64,000 nucleotides of DNA from Sialis fuliginosa (lineage: Eukaryota; Arthropoda; Insecta; Megaloptera; Sialidae): the NCBI GenBank assembly GCA_961205875.1, contig OY540810.1:12648001-12712000 (forward strand), read 5' to 3'. Every line of letters starts with the position of its first letter. The stretch's first letter is position 1. The notes beneath the pieces were generated by a model. That model did no database searches, had not been told where the DNA came from, and saw nothing but the letters and a program-made list of their open reading frames with translations. The position numbers and the translations under genes were made by a program. Shown in pieces: positions 34,501 through 45,894 of the stretch.

Positions 34501-36690
34501 TCTGTATTATCTAACCTTCTTCTTCATTGATTTTAGTTTAACAGCTTTTACTTAAGCTAAATTTCACGCAAATGTAGTTTTAGGTAATAGCTAGTAATGA
34601 ATATTCTTTAGGTTCATTTTAATAATTTATTTTTCAGACAAAGGTTAGCGTTAAAGGCATTCACTCACACATCGGAATATGATTCAGCAATCACCAATCA
34701 TCTACGCAAAGAATACTCAGCTGGAGTATCACAACTAACGCTACGGTACGGAATGAATCCTCATCAGAAACCTGCGCAGTTATACACGACGTTATCACAG
34801 CTACCTTTGACGGTACTTAATGGATCACCGGGATTTATAAACCTGTGCGATGCTCTGAATGGATACCAACTCGTTAAAGAACTAAAACAGGCACTTGGTC
34901 TACCAGCGGCTACTAGTTTTAAACACGTTTCTCCAGCTGGTGCAGCCGTCGGCAATCCTTTAAGTCTTGAACAGGTATTTTGAGAATGTAACTTATTCAG
35001 AACGGAATAATATTTGTTTTGTATTACAGGCGAAACTTTGCATGGTTGATGATTTAATGGAGCAGTTAACTCCTATCGCAACAGCTTACGCAAGAGCTAG
35101 AGGTGCTGACAGAATGTCTTCATTTGGAGACTTTATTGCACTCTCCGATAACTGTGACGTTATTACAGCACGGATCATCTCGCGAGAGGTTTCTGATGGA
35201 ATCATCGCTCCAGGATATACTCCAGAAGCTTTGGAAATATTGAAAAAGAAGAAGAACGGAGGCTATTGTGTATTGAAGGTAAAATAAACCCACAAACTTC
35301 AGTTCTATAAGATAAATATGTTTGTTTTCTTTTTAGATGGATCCTTCTTACGAACCAGCACCAATTGAAAGAAAAATCTTATATGGTTTAACTCTTGAGC
35401 AGAAACGTAATAATGCAACAATTGACAAATCCTTATTCAATAACATCGTTACAACTAAAAAAGACTTATCCAAAAATGCCATACGTGATCTTATTGTAGC
35501 TACAATTGCTCTGAAATACACGCAGAGTAACTCAGTTTGCTACGCACGTGACGGACAAGTGATTGGAATAGGTGCCGGACAACAATCGAGAATACACTGC
35601 ACAAGATTAGCCGGGGACAAGGCAGATAACTGGTGGTTGAGGCAACACCCGTATGTGACGAATATGAAATTTAAAAAGGGTGTCAAACGGGCAGAAATAT
35701 CTAACGCTATTGATAATTATGTCAATGATACTGTTGGTATGATTGAAGTTAACTTTATATAGATTTGGAGCTAAAGTTTTAGATTGTTTTTTGTTTTGTG
35801 TCTAGGGAAAGATATGGATAAAGCATATTTCGAAGCTATGTTTGAAGAATTGCCGCCACAGTTGACTCAAGAAGAGAAGAGAGCTCATATTGCTAAACTA
35901 TCAGGGGTTGCTTTAGGATCAGATGCATTCTTCCCGTTTAGAGATAATATTGATAGAGCTAGATTGGTAAGTAAAATAAATGATGTGTTGAGACCCACTG
36001 TGATGATTGAAATAATCAAAAATATGTAAAGTAAAATGAAAAACTAGGAAAAGTCGGGTTGGAAGTCAAGGAAGTTAGGAAATTTGATTGAAAAGTCAGG
36101 GAATTTGGTTGAAAATCAGAGAAAAGTCTGGAAATTTGATTAGAAGTTAGAGAAAAGTTAAGGAATTTGGTTGAAAACCAAGGAAAAGTTTGGTTAAAAA
36201 TCAGAAAAGTTGGGAAATTTGGTTAAAAATCAGGGGAAAGTCAGGAAAATTGGTCGAAAGTTATGAAAATTTTTGTGACAATGCTAGTCTCTCTAAACCA
36301 GCTAGAACTTGTATATATTTAAAATTTATCTCTCAAATATTTAAATAACTTCCTGTTACTAAATTTAAAAAAAAAACGCAAAAATTTTTCAAAAAAGTTC
36401 TATTGTCAATAGTGTTTTATCACATGATCTATTTGTATTATGCTAACCAATCACAACTGTATCATAATTCATGTCATTGTTGGGTTTAATTGTTGAATAT
36501 ATTAACAGAAGACATTTTTATTTATTCTGCATCCGATATTTAAAGTATCTTAAATTATATGTTTTTATAGAGTGGCGTTTCTTATATTGGAAGTCCCTCT
36601 GGTTCAACTAACGATGACGCCATTGTTAAAGCCTGCGATGAACATGGAGTCATTCTTGCTCACACAAACCTACGTCTCTTCCATCATTAA
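31583..36690 (+). CDS. ATIC: Bifunctional purine synthesis protein PurH (AICAR transformylase / IMP cyclohydrolase)
   Basis: Eight exons: 31583-31604, 31673-31889, 33818-34093, 34638-34974, 35030-35278, 35337-35736, 35806-35966 and 36571-36690, total 1782 bases, 593 residues (human 592), all GT-AG and in phase. The IMP cyclohydrolase domain comes first ([35 protein letters not shown]). The transformylase domain follows ([14 protein letters not shown]; catalytic FKHVSPAG with Lys267-His268; [27 protein letters not shown]), ending HTNLRLFHH as in the family. It performs the last two steps of de novo purine synthesis, AICAR to FAICAR to IMP, using 10-formyl-tetrahydrofolate, in the cytosol. All catalytic residues that I can check are present. 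A possible AATAAA is at 37236. Confidence 0.97.
32035..32910. mobile_element. Foldback element in ATIC intron 2
   Basis: The arms, about 32035-32445 and 32505-32910, are reverse complements with few mismatches; shared words include AAGTTATAGAGCCCATA, GCTACACTATCAGATC, AAAAATGGCTGCAGTTT and TTTATACCCTTTCGAAA. The centre is near 32478 and the loop holds GACAAGATCATCCTTTGCAC. No open frame for a transposase. Confidence 0.8.
34100..34560 (-). mobile_element. Retroelement-like fragment in ATIC intron 3
   Basis: It begins with CATACTAATATTATAAATGC, then a CTGT microsatellite, then CTGATTTTGATGAAATTTGG and GAAGGACATAGGCTACTTTG. These are words of a common insect interspersed repeat also seen at 44925-45220 and 54556-54955. 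It starts about 15 bases after the exon 3 donor. Confidence 0.6.
36040..36265 (+). repeat. Tandem repeat of about 30 bases in ATIC intron 7
   Basis: About seven or eight diverged units of the form GTCAGGGAATTTGGTTGAAA follow one another, all purine-rich on the coding strand. It lies shortly after the exon 7 donor. Confidence 0.7.
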
Positions 36691-38109
36691 AAATATACTT
36701 TTTTTCTTGATTTATAATATCTGATATTAGTAAGTTAAAAATTCTAAATTCTTTCTAGTTATTGATTGTTTAATTGTTAAAATATTATCAATAATAGGCG
36801 GTTGTGATATAAATGCCTAAAATAGAAGTCTTTTCTATTTGAAAATATCGAATACATTCCTATTTTTTACAATTGTAACGTTTAACGTACAATATTAGAT
36901 ACGTACTATATATATTATACCTATAGGTGATTTAGGATTAACGGGCCAAATGTTAACATTGATTAAAGAAGTTATTTTTAAAAAAATTCAAAAACTACAG
37001 CCCCTGCCCCCAAATTTATACCCAAAAATAGTTTTTATTCGCTATTATCTTAGTTTTTAAGATAACGAATAAAAACTATTTTTTGGGTATAATCTTCGGA
37101 AGTCTGTATTTAAATAACTTTCTTAACCTGCTGTTAAAGTTTGGCACGATAGTTCTAAATCACCTTGTTTTTGATAATCTCTATTTACATTTATCGTTAA
37201 ATTTTTATATGAAATGTCAAATATTATTTTTTGCAAATAAAAAACTATAAAAAATATAATATGCGGTTTTATTTTATACATATATTTAATTCACTTTTTA
37301 ATGGAAAACATCTTTTATAATTTGGGGAATGAAGACACCAAAGATTTAATTTTAACTTCAGGAAGAGTTTGAACATACATGAGATCTTTTGTCGCAAAAA
37401 TAGAACTTGCGTAAGAGTAAATAATCATGGGATTTTCATAGCAAATGGGCAGAATTAACTAATTATTTATAAGAATAAAGAAACAAATCACAAACAGTCA
37501 AAAAAATAAAATAATAACAATGCGTAAAAAAAAACCATAAATAATAATCATAAACATACACAATCGTGACCGTACAGGGCCCACCCTAATGCGAAAACAT
37601 TGTTTAGTTTCGTAACGGTAAAACAACCATTATAAAGACTTATTATAAAAATATATACAGTAATACTTAGTCCAAATAAAACAAAAATTAAATGTATAAT
37701 TAGTTAATCAGTCTCACATAGCGAAAAGTTAATAAAGTCATTGCTAAAAAGACGAAAAAACTATAATACGTATTAATATGATTTAAATCCCTGTAATATT
37801 AAGTCAGTAAAGCTTTTGTCAATTCCCAAACAATATATAAAGAAATGTACAGTATACTGATGTACTTACTGCCAAAGATCCCTAGCTGGGTGCCAGACTT
37901 TACAATACGTGTCTACATAGTAAGTTTATAAGAATCTGTCTTAAGATAAAATTGATGAAATGATAACTTAATTTAATATAATCAAAAATATTTTAAAGTA
38001 AGCTTTGTGTCTATAAAAACAAAAATATTGATACAATCAAGAAACAGTATAATAATATGCACATGATACAAATATATCTTTCCACCATGGTATATGCATT
38101 TATATAAAA
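36691..38109. other. Gap between ATIC and AK8
   Basis: Holds the ATIC 3' flank, a 76-base palindrome (37018-37093) and AT-rich sequence. No gene was seen. The AK8 promoter should lie just upstream of 38110, but no clear motif stands out. Confidence 0.6.
37018..37093. repeat. 76-base palindrome downstream of ATIC
   Basis: TATACCCAAAAATAGTTTTT and ATTCG on the left are matched by CGAATAAAAACTATTTTTTG and GGTATA on the right, with a short inner hairpin CTTAGTTTTTAAG. Confidence 0.75.
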
Positions 38110-41100
38110 ATGTATTTTGATGCTACGAGAGGTAAATTAAATGTCCCTCCAACATTTGTGTCTTATATGGAAAAACATAAAATATACAATATCTTTCACG
38201 TAAGTATATACTTGAAATGTCGCTCTTTACATCAGTATAAAAATATTTTATTCGTGTAGGAATTAGCCTGCGAACTGATAATAAACAAACCAAAAGACCA
38301 TATACTTTTTCTTAAACGAATTTTAACAGAAGCTCTCAAGAACAAAGAAGTAATCAGACTGGTATTTCTTGCTCCACCACTCTTTGAAAAACATGAGGTT
38401 GTAAAACACATCTCATTAAAAACCGGAGCTCAAATTTACACTCCTAAAGATATACAAGCAATATTGCAACCTGTAAGAATATATATATAAAATATAATGC
38501 ATTTTAATTAAATATATTGCGCTTTACAGAAAGATAGAACACGCAATCTTACTGCGAAAAAATTTGCTCAGTATCTTAATACTTTAGTTCGAAATAAGGC
38601 AGTTATGGATTCTGGGTGGATTTTAGTAGGTATATATTCAATAGTGTGTTATCAGTGGCAGATTATCATATAGGCGTAGGAGGTGTTTGTTTTGGTGGCC
38701 TCAAACTGACGAAATCTATATTCATGCATTGCTGTAATTCTTTTTGTTGAGGGCCACAAACATTCTTTGCCCTTCAAATGCATAATCCGCCACTCTACAT
38801 TATACCGGGTGTTTTTTTTAAAGACTTTCCAGCAGATTATTTCCAAATTAACGAATTTAACCCTTTGAATACCGAACTATTTTTTTTCTCAAATGAATTA
38901 TTTTACCATGAGACCGAAGGGAATGTATATCCCGATTGTGAAGCAAATGTGTGTAGATGATTTTTAATGTGCTCATGGGGACGTATTGTCCCGGTTGGAC
39001 CGAAAGGGTTAAGAGAAAATGGTACAGACAAAAGTTTCGTTACAAGGGTGCTAAATATTGACATTATGGATTGATCTTGAAAAGGTCACCTTGATGTGTT
39101 TTCAGGTTCAACTTTTCTTTTTCAAATCTAAACCCATATTTTTTCGTAATTTACATAAAAGAATAAGCAGTTTTTGTCTAAAACATTTTTTTTTTAAATG
39201 TTTATTTTTAATAATTTTTTACTCGAAAACTATTAGTTTTTAAAAAAAATCACATGAGGAAAAAAGTTCTTAGATTGAAGCAAGGATTCTTGGAGATTTT
39301 TTCTTCAAATTTATTATTTATATTTTTTATTATACGCAAAAAAGAAAAGAATATCCGTATGAAGAACCATACATGACTTCCATGTTCTTTCTATCTTTTT
39401 AAATAATTTTTAAATATAATTTTTTTTTAAATATTTTATTTATATAACCATATATTAATCAACTAGTAGATTAATATATGATATAACCTACTACTATGAA
39501 TATAAATTTGAATTACAAATGTACCAAGTCTTATCAAAATTAGTGAGATAATACTCGCAACGTTCACTTTTTAGATGATAAAAGCTACAAAATTTCGAAT
39601 ATTTCCAAAATCCCTAATCTGATTAGCACCAAAATCAATAGGTCTGGAGTACTCACTGAGACAAACATTTTCCCCAAAAATAATTCAGATTGGTGAATTT
39701 TTACAGTAGTTATCATGAACAAAAAAAAATTCTACATCCAGACACACCCACAGCCGCCATGCGGAAATTAACTTTTCTTTAAGTTTTGAAGTTAGTACAT
39801 TCAGAATTTGTCATTATCTCGGACACGATTTTTCGACGGTATTACAATACTTCCATTTCGTTAGGAACATGAAAGTAAAAATGAATTACAAAGAAAAAAA
39901 AATCTTCAAGAATCCTTGCTTAAATCTAGCACTTTTTGCCTCTTGCGATTATTTTAAAAAATATTATTTTTTCAAGTAAAAAATTATTGAAAATACAAAA
40001 ATTTGTTTGTTTTGCTCCATTTTATAAAAAAAATGTTTCAGACAAAAATTGCTTATTTTTCCACGTAAATTACCAAAAATAGATTAAGAAAAGTTGAACC
40101 TGAAAACCCATCAAGGTGACCTTTCTAAGATCACCCCATAATATTAAACCATGGAATTTTTGTCTGAAAAATCGTTATTTTGGAAATAATCCACTGGAAA
40201 GTCTTTAAAAAGCACTTGGTATAGTGTTAATAAATAAAATAATGATAAAATATGTCATTGTTAATTCAGATATGCCACAGAATAAACAGCAAGCATTGGC
40301 TATGCAAAGGATAGGAATTTTACCCACACACGTACTTCAATTGATTCACGTAAACGAAACTGAAAAACCATCGGGTCAAGATCATTCTTCTATTTCTTAT
40401 GATTTATATAAGAAGAATTTGTACGGACTGAGAGAAGCTTTTCATAACAGACTTAAAGTATTTATTTTTCATTTCTCCCAAGAAGTATTTGACTGAATTC
40501 AACCCCACGATGTCTACTTTAGTAGGATATTATTTGGTCTCTCCCTCCTCAGGTTTTCATAGTTTAAGTTAGGAAATATATATTTTTCAAAACAGACTTA
40601 ACACATTCAATACGAACAAATTATTGAGAACATTCGTGTATGGCTAACACATTTTAAAAATTTTAAAGAAGTAAAAAAGCTAAAAAAATATACCACAAAA
40701 TAACCTAAAAATGAAAATATAAAAATTTATTAAAGAATATTGAGCATATATATCGTACTAACTCACTAAACATGGCTACAATGTTTACCGCGTGGCTACA
40801 AAGTTTGTATAGACACAACACGTTATGTTCACCACACATAACGCGTTAAGGGATATAGCCACGAGTGGAAAAATTGTCAATGTTTGGGAATTTTTTTCAC
40901 AGATATAACTAATTATTTTAGGATCGGGTAAAAGACATTTTATTAATCAACTTGTTTTTTTATTGAAAAATATTAAAAATTTACAAAGTTATAAGCCTCG
41001 ATGTGACGACCAAAAAAAATATTTGTCTCCATTGTTCCATCGAAATTTCGGGAAGGGTTATCGGGGAAAAATTTTTTTTATTAATATCTATACCTTTTAC

Positions 41101-44100
41101 AGTATAAATTCACACATATGAAACATAATTTCACATTAACGAAAACTGATTTCACACAAATGAATTATAATTTCACATTAAAGAAAACTAATTTCATACA
41201 AATGAAAACAGAATTCACATATAGGAAAATTAATTTATCAAGTGTGAAATTAATATCAACAAATCAATTCAGATTTAAAAGTTTTTTATTACTTATAATG
41301 TTAAATATACATGTTAATTATATCACATTTCAATGATGTATCGTTCAACATGGTTTGCATATCCAAGGTGTTATGAAATCTCTTAAATTGCCACATTAGT
41401 AATTTTTTTTTAAGTGGAGTTCCTTTAAATCGTTAGTAAAACGACATATCCAGGGCAGAATGTGTGTATATTGAACTATACATGTGCTAACAATCAAACA
41501 CTAATCATTTTAGAATTTTGAACGTGTATTTTGGAAGACATTGCTCCATGTCGAACGATATATGCTGCATTATTATTGCACCAGGAAGATCTTATTAAAT
41601 TTCTTGGGGTTTGGATAATCCCTGTGTAGGGTCCTAGGGTTAATATAATCTATATATATAAAAATGAATGTTCGTTTGTGTGTGGCTTATAGACTCCGAA
41701 ATTACTGAACCGATTTCAATGCGGTTTTCACCAATAGTCAGATAATTTTTACGAGCAGTATCGTGGCTAATAATATTTTATGAAAATCTAAGATTTAACA
41801 TCAAAAGATTAAAGAGATTCTTTTAGCGTCTTTTGTTTCCATGATGTCAGAGCATAAAACTGTAATTTATATAAAAACACAGTAGCTATGGAATATAAGA
41901 CGCTGAAAACAATTACTATATGTGAATGTCAGTTTGAATCATGATACCTACAAATATATATCTTTCCACCATGAGTTTGAATGAAAAAATATGCATTGTA
42001 CAATATAAATAAACGAATTTTTATAAATTACAATAAAGAACTTCCAAGAAAGGTAACCTATTTATTTATTTTTGATTTTCATACAATTTTTAAGATAAGA
42101 CCTGGTGTTTCCTGGGAAAAAATATAATTTTACACGATTTTTTCAATAACTACTGAATAGATTTTATTCCGGTTTTCACTAATGGATAGGTTAAGTTTAG
42201 GTGTATAATTTATGGATATTTTGGGTAAATTTTATGAAGTCGGAAAAAAACAATTCGTGGTGAACCGTGTGTTGTTAGCATGTTGGGTGGGCATGTCGGG
42301 TGGGCATGATTACCGGGTAACACCGGGCCAATGCGCTAGTAAGGAATAAAAAATCTTTAAACATGTGTTCTTTTGTTGAAATTAATTTCACACTTAAAAA
42401 ATTAATTTTCCTGTATGTGAATTCTGTTTTCATTTGTGTGAAATCAGTTTTATTTTAAAAAAATTTCACAAAATGGATACAGTTTGAAATTTTTTTTTCA
42501 TTTTTAACACCTTTTTTTTAATTCAAGGTCTTAAAAATTAATAAATATAAAAATTTTAAAAATCAGCTACGCATAGACTTAGCCACTGCGATAATGAATA
42601 TTTAAAAAAAAATAATTTTAATCGGTTTATTAGACTGACAAATCGCTGGAACCAGGTCGAAAAAGTCGTTTTGAGAAAAATGCATTTAAAGTTTTTTGAA
42701 GGTCATAACGGGCAGCGTTATCTGCTCTCACTGAATTGACTGTAACTCAGGCAATTTTCAGAATTTAATAAAAAAAATTTTTAACGTATTTTTGAATATG
42801 TATACTTTAAAAAAATGCATAAAAAATCGATTTTTTCGCCCTCAAAGTATTTATTTTTCATTGTATTATTTGGGGCCAGTTTACTGAGAAATATTTGACT
42901 AAATTCAACCCAAATATGTCTATTTTAGTAGGATATTATTTGGTCCCCCTCTGTTTGCAGGTTTTTACAGTTTAAGTTTATAACATTTATTTTTTAGGAA
43001 ATATATATGCAGAGTAGAAATATACCTCAAACAGTTGAAATGTGTTTAAGTTTGTTACGAGTTAGAAAACATTTGGGAGCACCGATGTTACCAAGGATTT
43101 GTTTCATAGGACCTCGAGGATCTGGCAGTACAAGTGTTGCATTAGAAATAATAAGAAGATTTAATTTAATGCATCGTATGTTAAAATTTCTCTTTTGACA
43201 GATATATCATCGCACAAGAATCATTTCAACAGATTTTCTGAAAATCATATTATTTGATAAAAAGATCCTAAAGATCCTTTGTCAAATAATAATATTCCAG
43301 ACAGCAAAATATCTTTTTTTGACAAATGTCAAAAATGCTATCATTCTGAGAAACTGCTTTTTGGGATGTTTCTTGGAAAATTTATAGATACGTTCATTAG
43401 GGTGTCAAAAAAAAATATTTTGCTCTCGTTATGAAATACATTAGTTTTTGACCTAAAATAAATCCTCGCTGAAGGATTGCCCTGTAGTTCAATTTTAAGA
43501 GGTGTCGCAAGAGGGGGTCCCGTTTCCCATTTAAATAACATGGGGAAATGATTTTTAGTATCTTCGGCGAGGGTTTTTTTTTGACACACCCTAATGTTCA
43601 TCTGGTTCTTACATTGCGATATGACTATCAATTTAAATTTATCATATCAAAATACAAAGAAATGTATTGTAAGTACCATTACATACTGCTTACGATACTT
43701 TGCTTTGTAGGAGACGATATATGTTAACGTTTATAATTTTTTTAACAGTTGATTTTAAAGATTTAATTTCTCAAGTCCTCGAGACAAATACACCAGAAGC
43801 ACAAATTTTAAAAGACACTACGAAAGAAAAAGAAATGCTATTTCAAACTCATTTAAAATTAATCGAACAGAAGTTTTTAGAACCTGAATTTTTAAAACAA
43901 GGCTGGATTATTGCCAATTTTGTTAACACGGTTAATGATTTAAAAGGTTTAGAGAAAATGCAGACTCCACCGAATAGGTGAAAAAATATTAAAAACATAA
44001 TATCAACGGTGGAAAACTGAAAACAAATAAGTAACATTTTGGCTAATGTATTGGCACTGAGGAGATTCCCTAGCAGCAAGTCGCAGAATTAACTTATGAC

Positions 44101-45726
44101 AGATAAAAATACGAATATACACACAACTTATCCTTTTGTTTATAATTTTTTTCATGTTTTTACATAAACAAACAAATTGTGCGGCAAATTACGATAATTG
44201 AAATGTTAAGATGGATATGATTAATGATAAAAAAAAGGAAACACTTACACATCAGCATTCCACTTTTAAAATACTGTTCACCCTCGCAAACAGGTCGTAT
44301 AGTATTTTTCACTACTTCGTAGATATCTAATAATGAAATCATAGTAGAATTGTTTAAAAGAATAAAAAATTACAATGAACTCACTCTGTTTATCACACAG
44401 CTAAGTGAAAGTATCTGTTATACGTTAGTTCCGCAAACAGCCACTGGGGAAGTTGTCTCGTTACCAATACCATTAAAATCAGTATTTCAGGCTACGCTAA
44501 ATGGTTTATTCAACGTAGCTCTAAACTATCATCAAAAATAACTTAAAATAAAAAAATCTTTGATGAAAAATTGAAAGAAATATTTTTTTTTTATCCGAAC
44601 GTAAAATTTGGTATATGTCGCTTATTTAGTTTTAGCTGTTTTAGCTTTCCACCATTGATAAGTACACATACTGTACAATTTAATAAAACTAATATTTTTT
44701 TCACAAAAGAATAATTTTCTTTGAATGCACAGCCGATGCATGTAAACAGAGGTTGGTAGACAGGCGTGTTAATATGTATCATGGAGATATTTTACATGTA
44801 TCTAAAAATATTGACATCGTTCAAAATGAATCATATTTAACCCATCCAAAAGATTTTCCGAATATTGTTAACGATACAGTAAGTATATAATTATAATATA
44901 TTTATTAATTACTAGCTGTTACCCATGACTTCGTTCATGTGAAATTTAGCCTATCAGACATAAAACCCACGAAGAAGGTTAGGTAATACAGGTTTCTGTT
45001 ATGGTAGTCGATAAAACAGGTTGCGCATACAAATGTCACACACTCATTTTTTTTAAAATCTAAACTAATTGAATAATCAATACATTTTTTGAGATACAAA
45101 GTAGCCTATGTCCTTCCTCAGAATGCAAGCAATCTCCTTTACAAATTTCATCAAGATTAGTTAAGCCGTGAAAAGGTAACAGACAGACACATTTTTGCTT
45201 TTATATTATTAGTATGGATTTATTACACTTGTCAATCTATTGATAAAAATGAAACATGTTCTATTTTTCTGTCATGGTTTATGGTGATTTCTAGGGACAT
45301 TAACATTCGCCAAATGAGATTTTTACAGTACAAAATTACTGCTTGCTAATTTGTATAATTTTGTTTGTAATATACAGGCTTTATATGATTTTGAAAATTT
45401 TTCAGATAGATAAATATTTCCCTAATCATAAATCTCTGAAAGAGTACTGTGGTAATAAAGCAGCATATGTTAACGCTAATTTTTCAATTCCAAATATGAT
45501 CGAGATTGTTGAAAATATAATCATGACTTCTTTTCCTGGTATTATTTTGGTGTGTGATAAAAAATCTTCATCTCCAACACGTCGAACAATTGATATGTCT
45601 TTGGCAACATTAAAAAGCAAAAGTGGAAGTAGTATTCATAGCCATCAGAAGAATAATGAATCAAAAATTCAAAGAATATGTCAGGACATGGACGATTGTA
45701 ATTTGCAATGTAAAATAATTGAGTGA
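38110..45726 (+). CDS. AK8: Adenylate kinase 8-like protein, probably catalytically inactive
   Basis: Eight exons: 38110-38199, 38260-38472, 38530-38629, 40270-40457, 42998-43175, 43749-43977, 44710-44878 and 45406-45726, total 1488 bases, 495 residues (human 479), GT-AG and in phase. It has the two-kinase-unit layout of AK8: GWILVDMPQNKQQAL...LPTHVLQLIHV in the first unit and QGWIIANFVNTVNDLKGLEK, PNRIIFFECTADACKQRLVDRR in the second. In the first unit the P-loop is APPLFEKHE (68-76) where human AK8 has GPPASGKTT; in the second it is GPRGSGST (235-242) where human has GPVGSGKS. Both P-loop lysines are absent and the first lid is shortened. AK8 is linked to motile cilia and sperm axonemes. 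The tail after about 450 is Ser/Lys-rich and not conserved. Confidence 0.85.
38810..40225. mobile_element. Foldback element of about 1.4 kb in AK8 intron 3
   Basis: The left end (ATACCGGGTGTTTTTTTTAA, GACTTTCCAGCAGATTATTT) is inverted at 40175-40225 (AAATAATCCACTGGAAAGTC). Inner arms at 39055-39185 and 40020-40140 share AGGTCACCTTGATG, GGTTCAACTTTTC and GCTTATTTTT forms. Related fragments of the same family are at 57955-58335 (inverted relative to 39535-39855) and 62090-62425. Confidence 0.75.
40454..40592 (+). repeat. Duplicated intron segment, copy 1 (AK8 intron 4, 5' end)
   Basis: From the exon 4 donor AAAGTATTTATTTTTCAT through TAGTAGGATATTATTTGG to TTAGGAAATATATAT, this is homologous along its length to copy 2 (42844-43008). 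Copy 2 ends in the real acceptor and the first bases of exon 5. Copy 1 is followed by TTTTCAAAACAGACTTAA, a near copy of the exon 4 end TTTTCATAACAGACTTAA. Confidence 0.75.
41106..42475. repeat. Inverted TTCACAC repeats flanking the Helitron-like element
   Basis: 41106-41255 is built from related units of about 27 bases (TTCACATTAACGAAAACTGA, TTCACATTAAAGAAAACTAA), and its right part is inverted at 42378-42475 (CTGTATGTGAATTCTGTTTT, CATTTGTGTGAAATCAGTTT). Confidence 0.65.
41649..42339 (+). mobile_element. Helitron-like non-autonomous element in AK8 intron 4
   Basis: It starts TCTATATATATAAAAATGAA after an A and ends GCGCTAG before a T, fitting the TC...CTRR ends and A/T insertion site of Helitrons. 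CCGG-rich hairpin sequence (CCGGGTAACACCGGG) lies about 10 bases before the end. No helicase frame, so non-autonomous. Confidence 0.75.
42844..43008 (+). repeat. Duplicated intron segment, copy 2 (AK8 intron 4, 3' end)
   Basis: Contains CAAAGTATTTATTTTTCAT, TAGTAGGATATTATTTGG and TTTTTTAGGAAATATATATG, the last being the functional acceptor and exon 5 start. See copy 1 at 40454-40592. Confidence 0.75.
43392..43604. mobile_element. MITE in AK8 intron 5, fragment at 61112-61230
   Basis: GTTCATTAGGGTGTCAAAAA on the left is inverted as TTTTTGACACACCCTAATG on the right (with GTTC beyond). The core GGTCCCGTTTCCCATTTAAA recurs inverted at 61112-61140. Confidence 0.65.
44237..44541. pseudogene. Two coding-like pieces, back to back, in AK8 intron 6
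   Basis: On the minus strand about 44332-44253 reads DIYEVVKNTIRPVCEGEQYF between a possible TTAG acceptor and a GTAAGT donor. On the plus strand 44347-44541 reads ELTLFITQLSESICYTLVPQ and LPIPLKSVFQATLNGLFNVA, ending in TAA. Both look like conserved protein rather than chance, but I do not recognise the family, and they are not part of AK8. They could be pieces of one captured gene joined by an inversion, or a small nested gene. Confidence 0.35.
44925..45220 (+). mobile_element. Retroelement-like fragment in AK8 intron 7
   Basis: It runs from ACTAGCTGTTACCCATGAC to TATTATTAGTATGGATTT and includes GATAAAACAGGTTGCGCATA, CCTATGTCCTTCCTCAG and AACAGACAGACAC. Same family as 34100-34560 (opposite strand) and 54556-54955 (same strand). 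Confidence 0.65.
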
Positions 45727-45894
45727 AATGTATATAATCATTGATGTTTATATAAAAATATTATTATATATCATGGTTATTTTTTTTGTCTCTGACTGAT
45801 CAACTTGGAATGTTTTGGCATACCCGGAATATTATGTTGTTGTGTTAAATAACAAATTTTTTGATTCGGCTCTTGAATTTTTTGAATCCTACCC

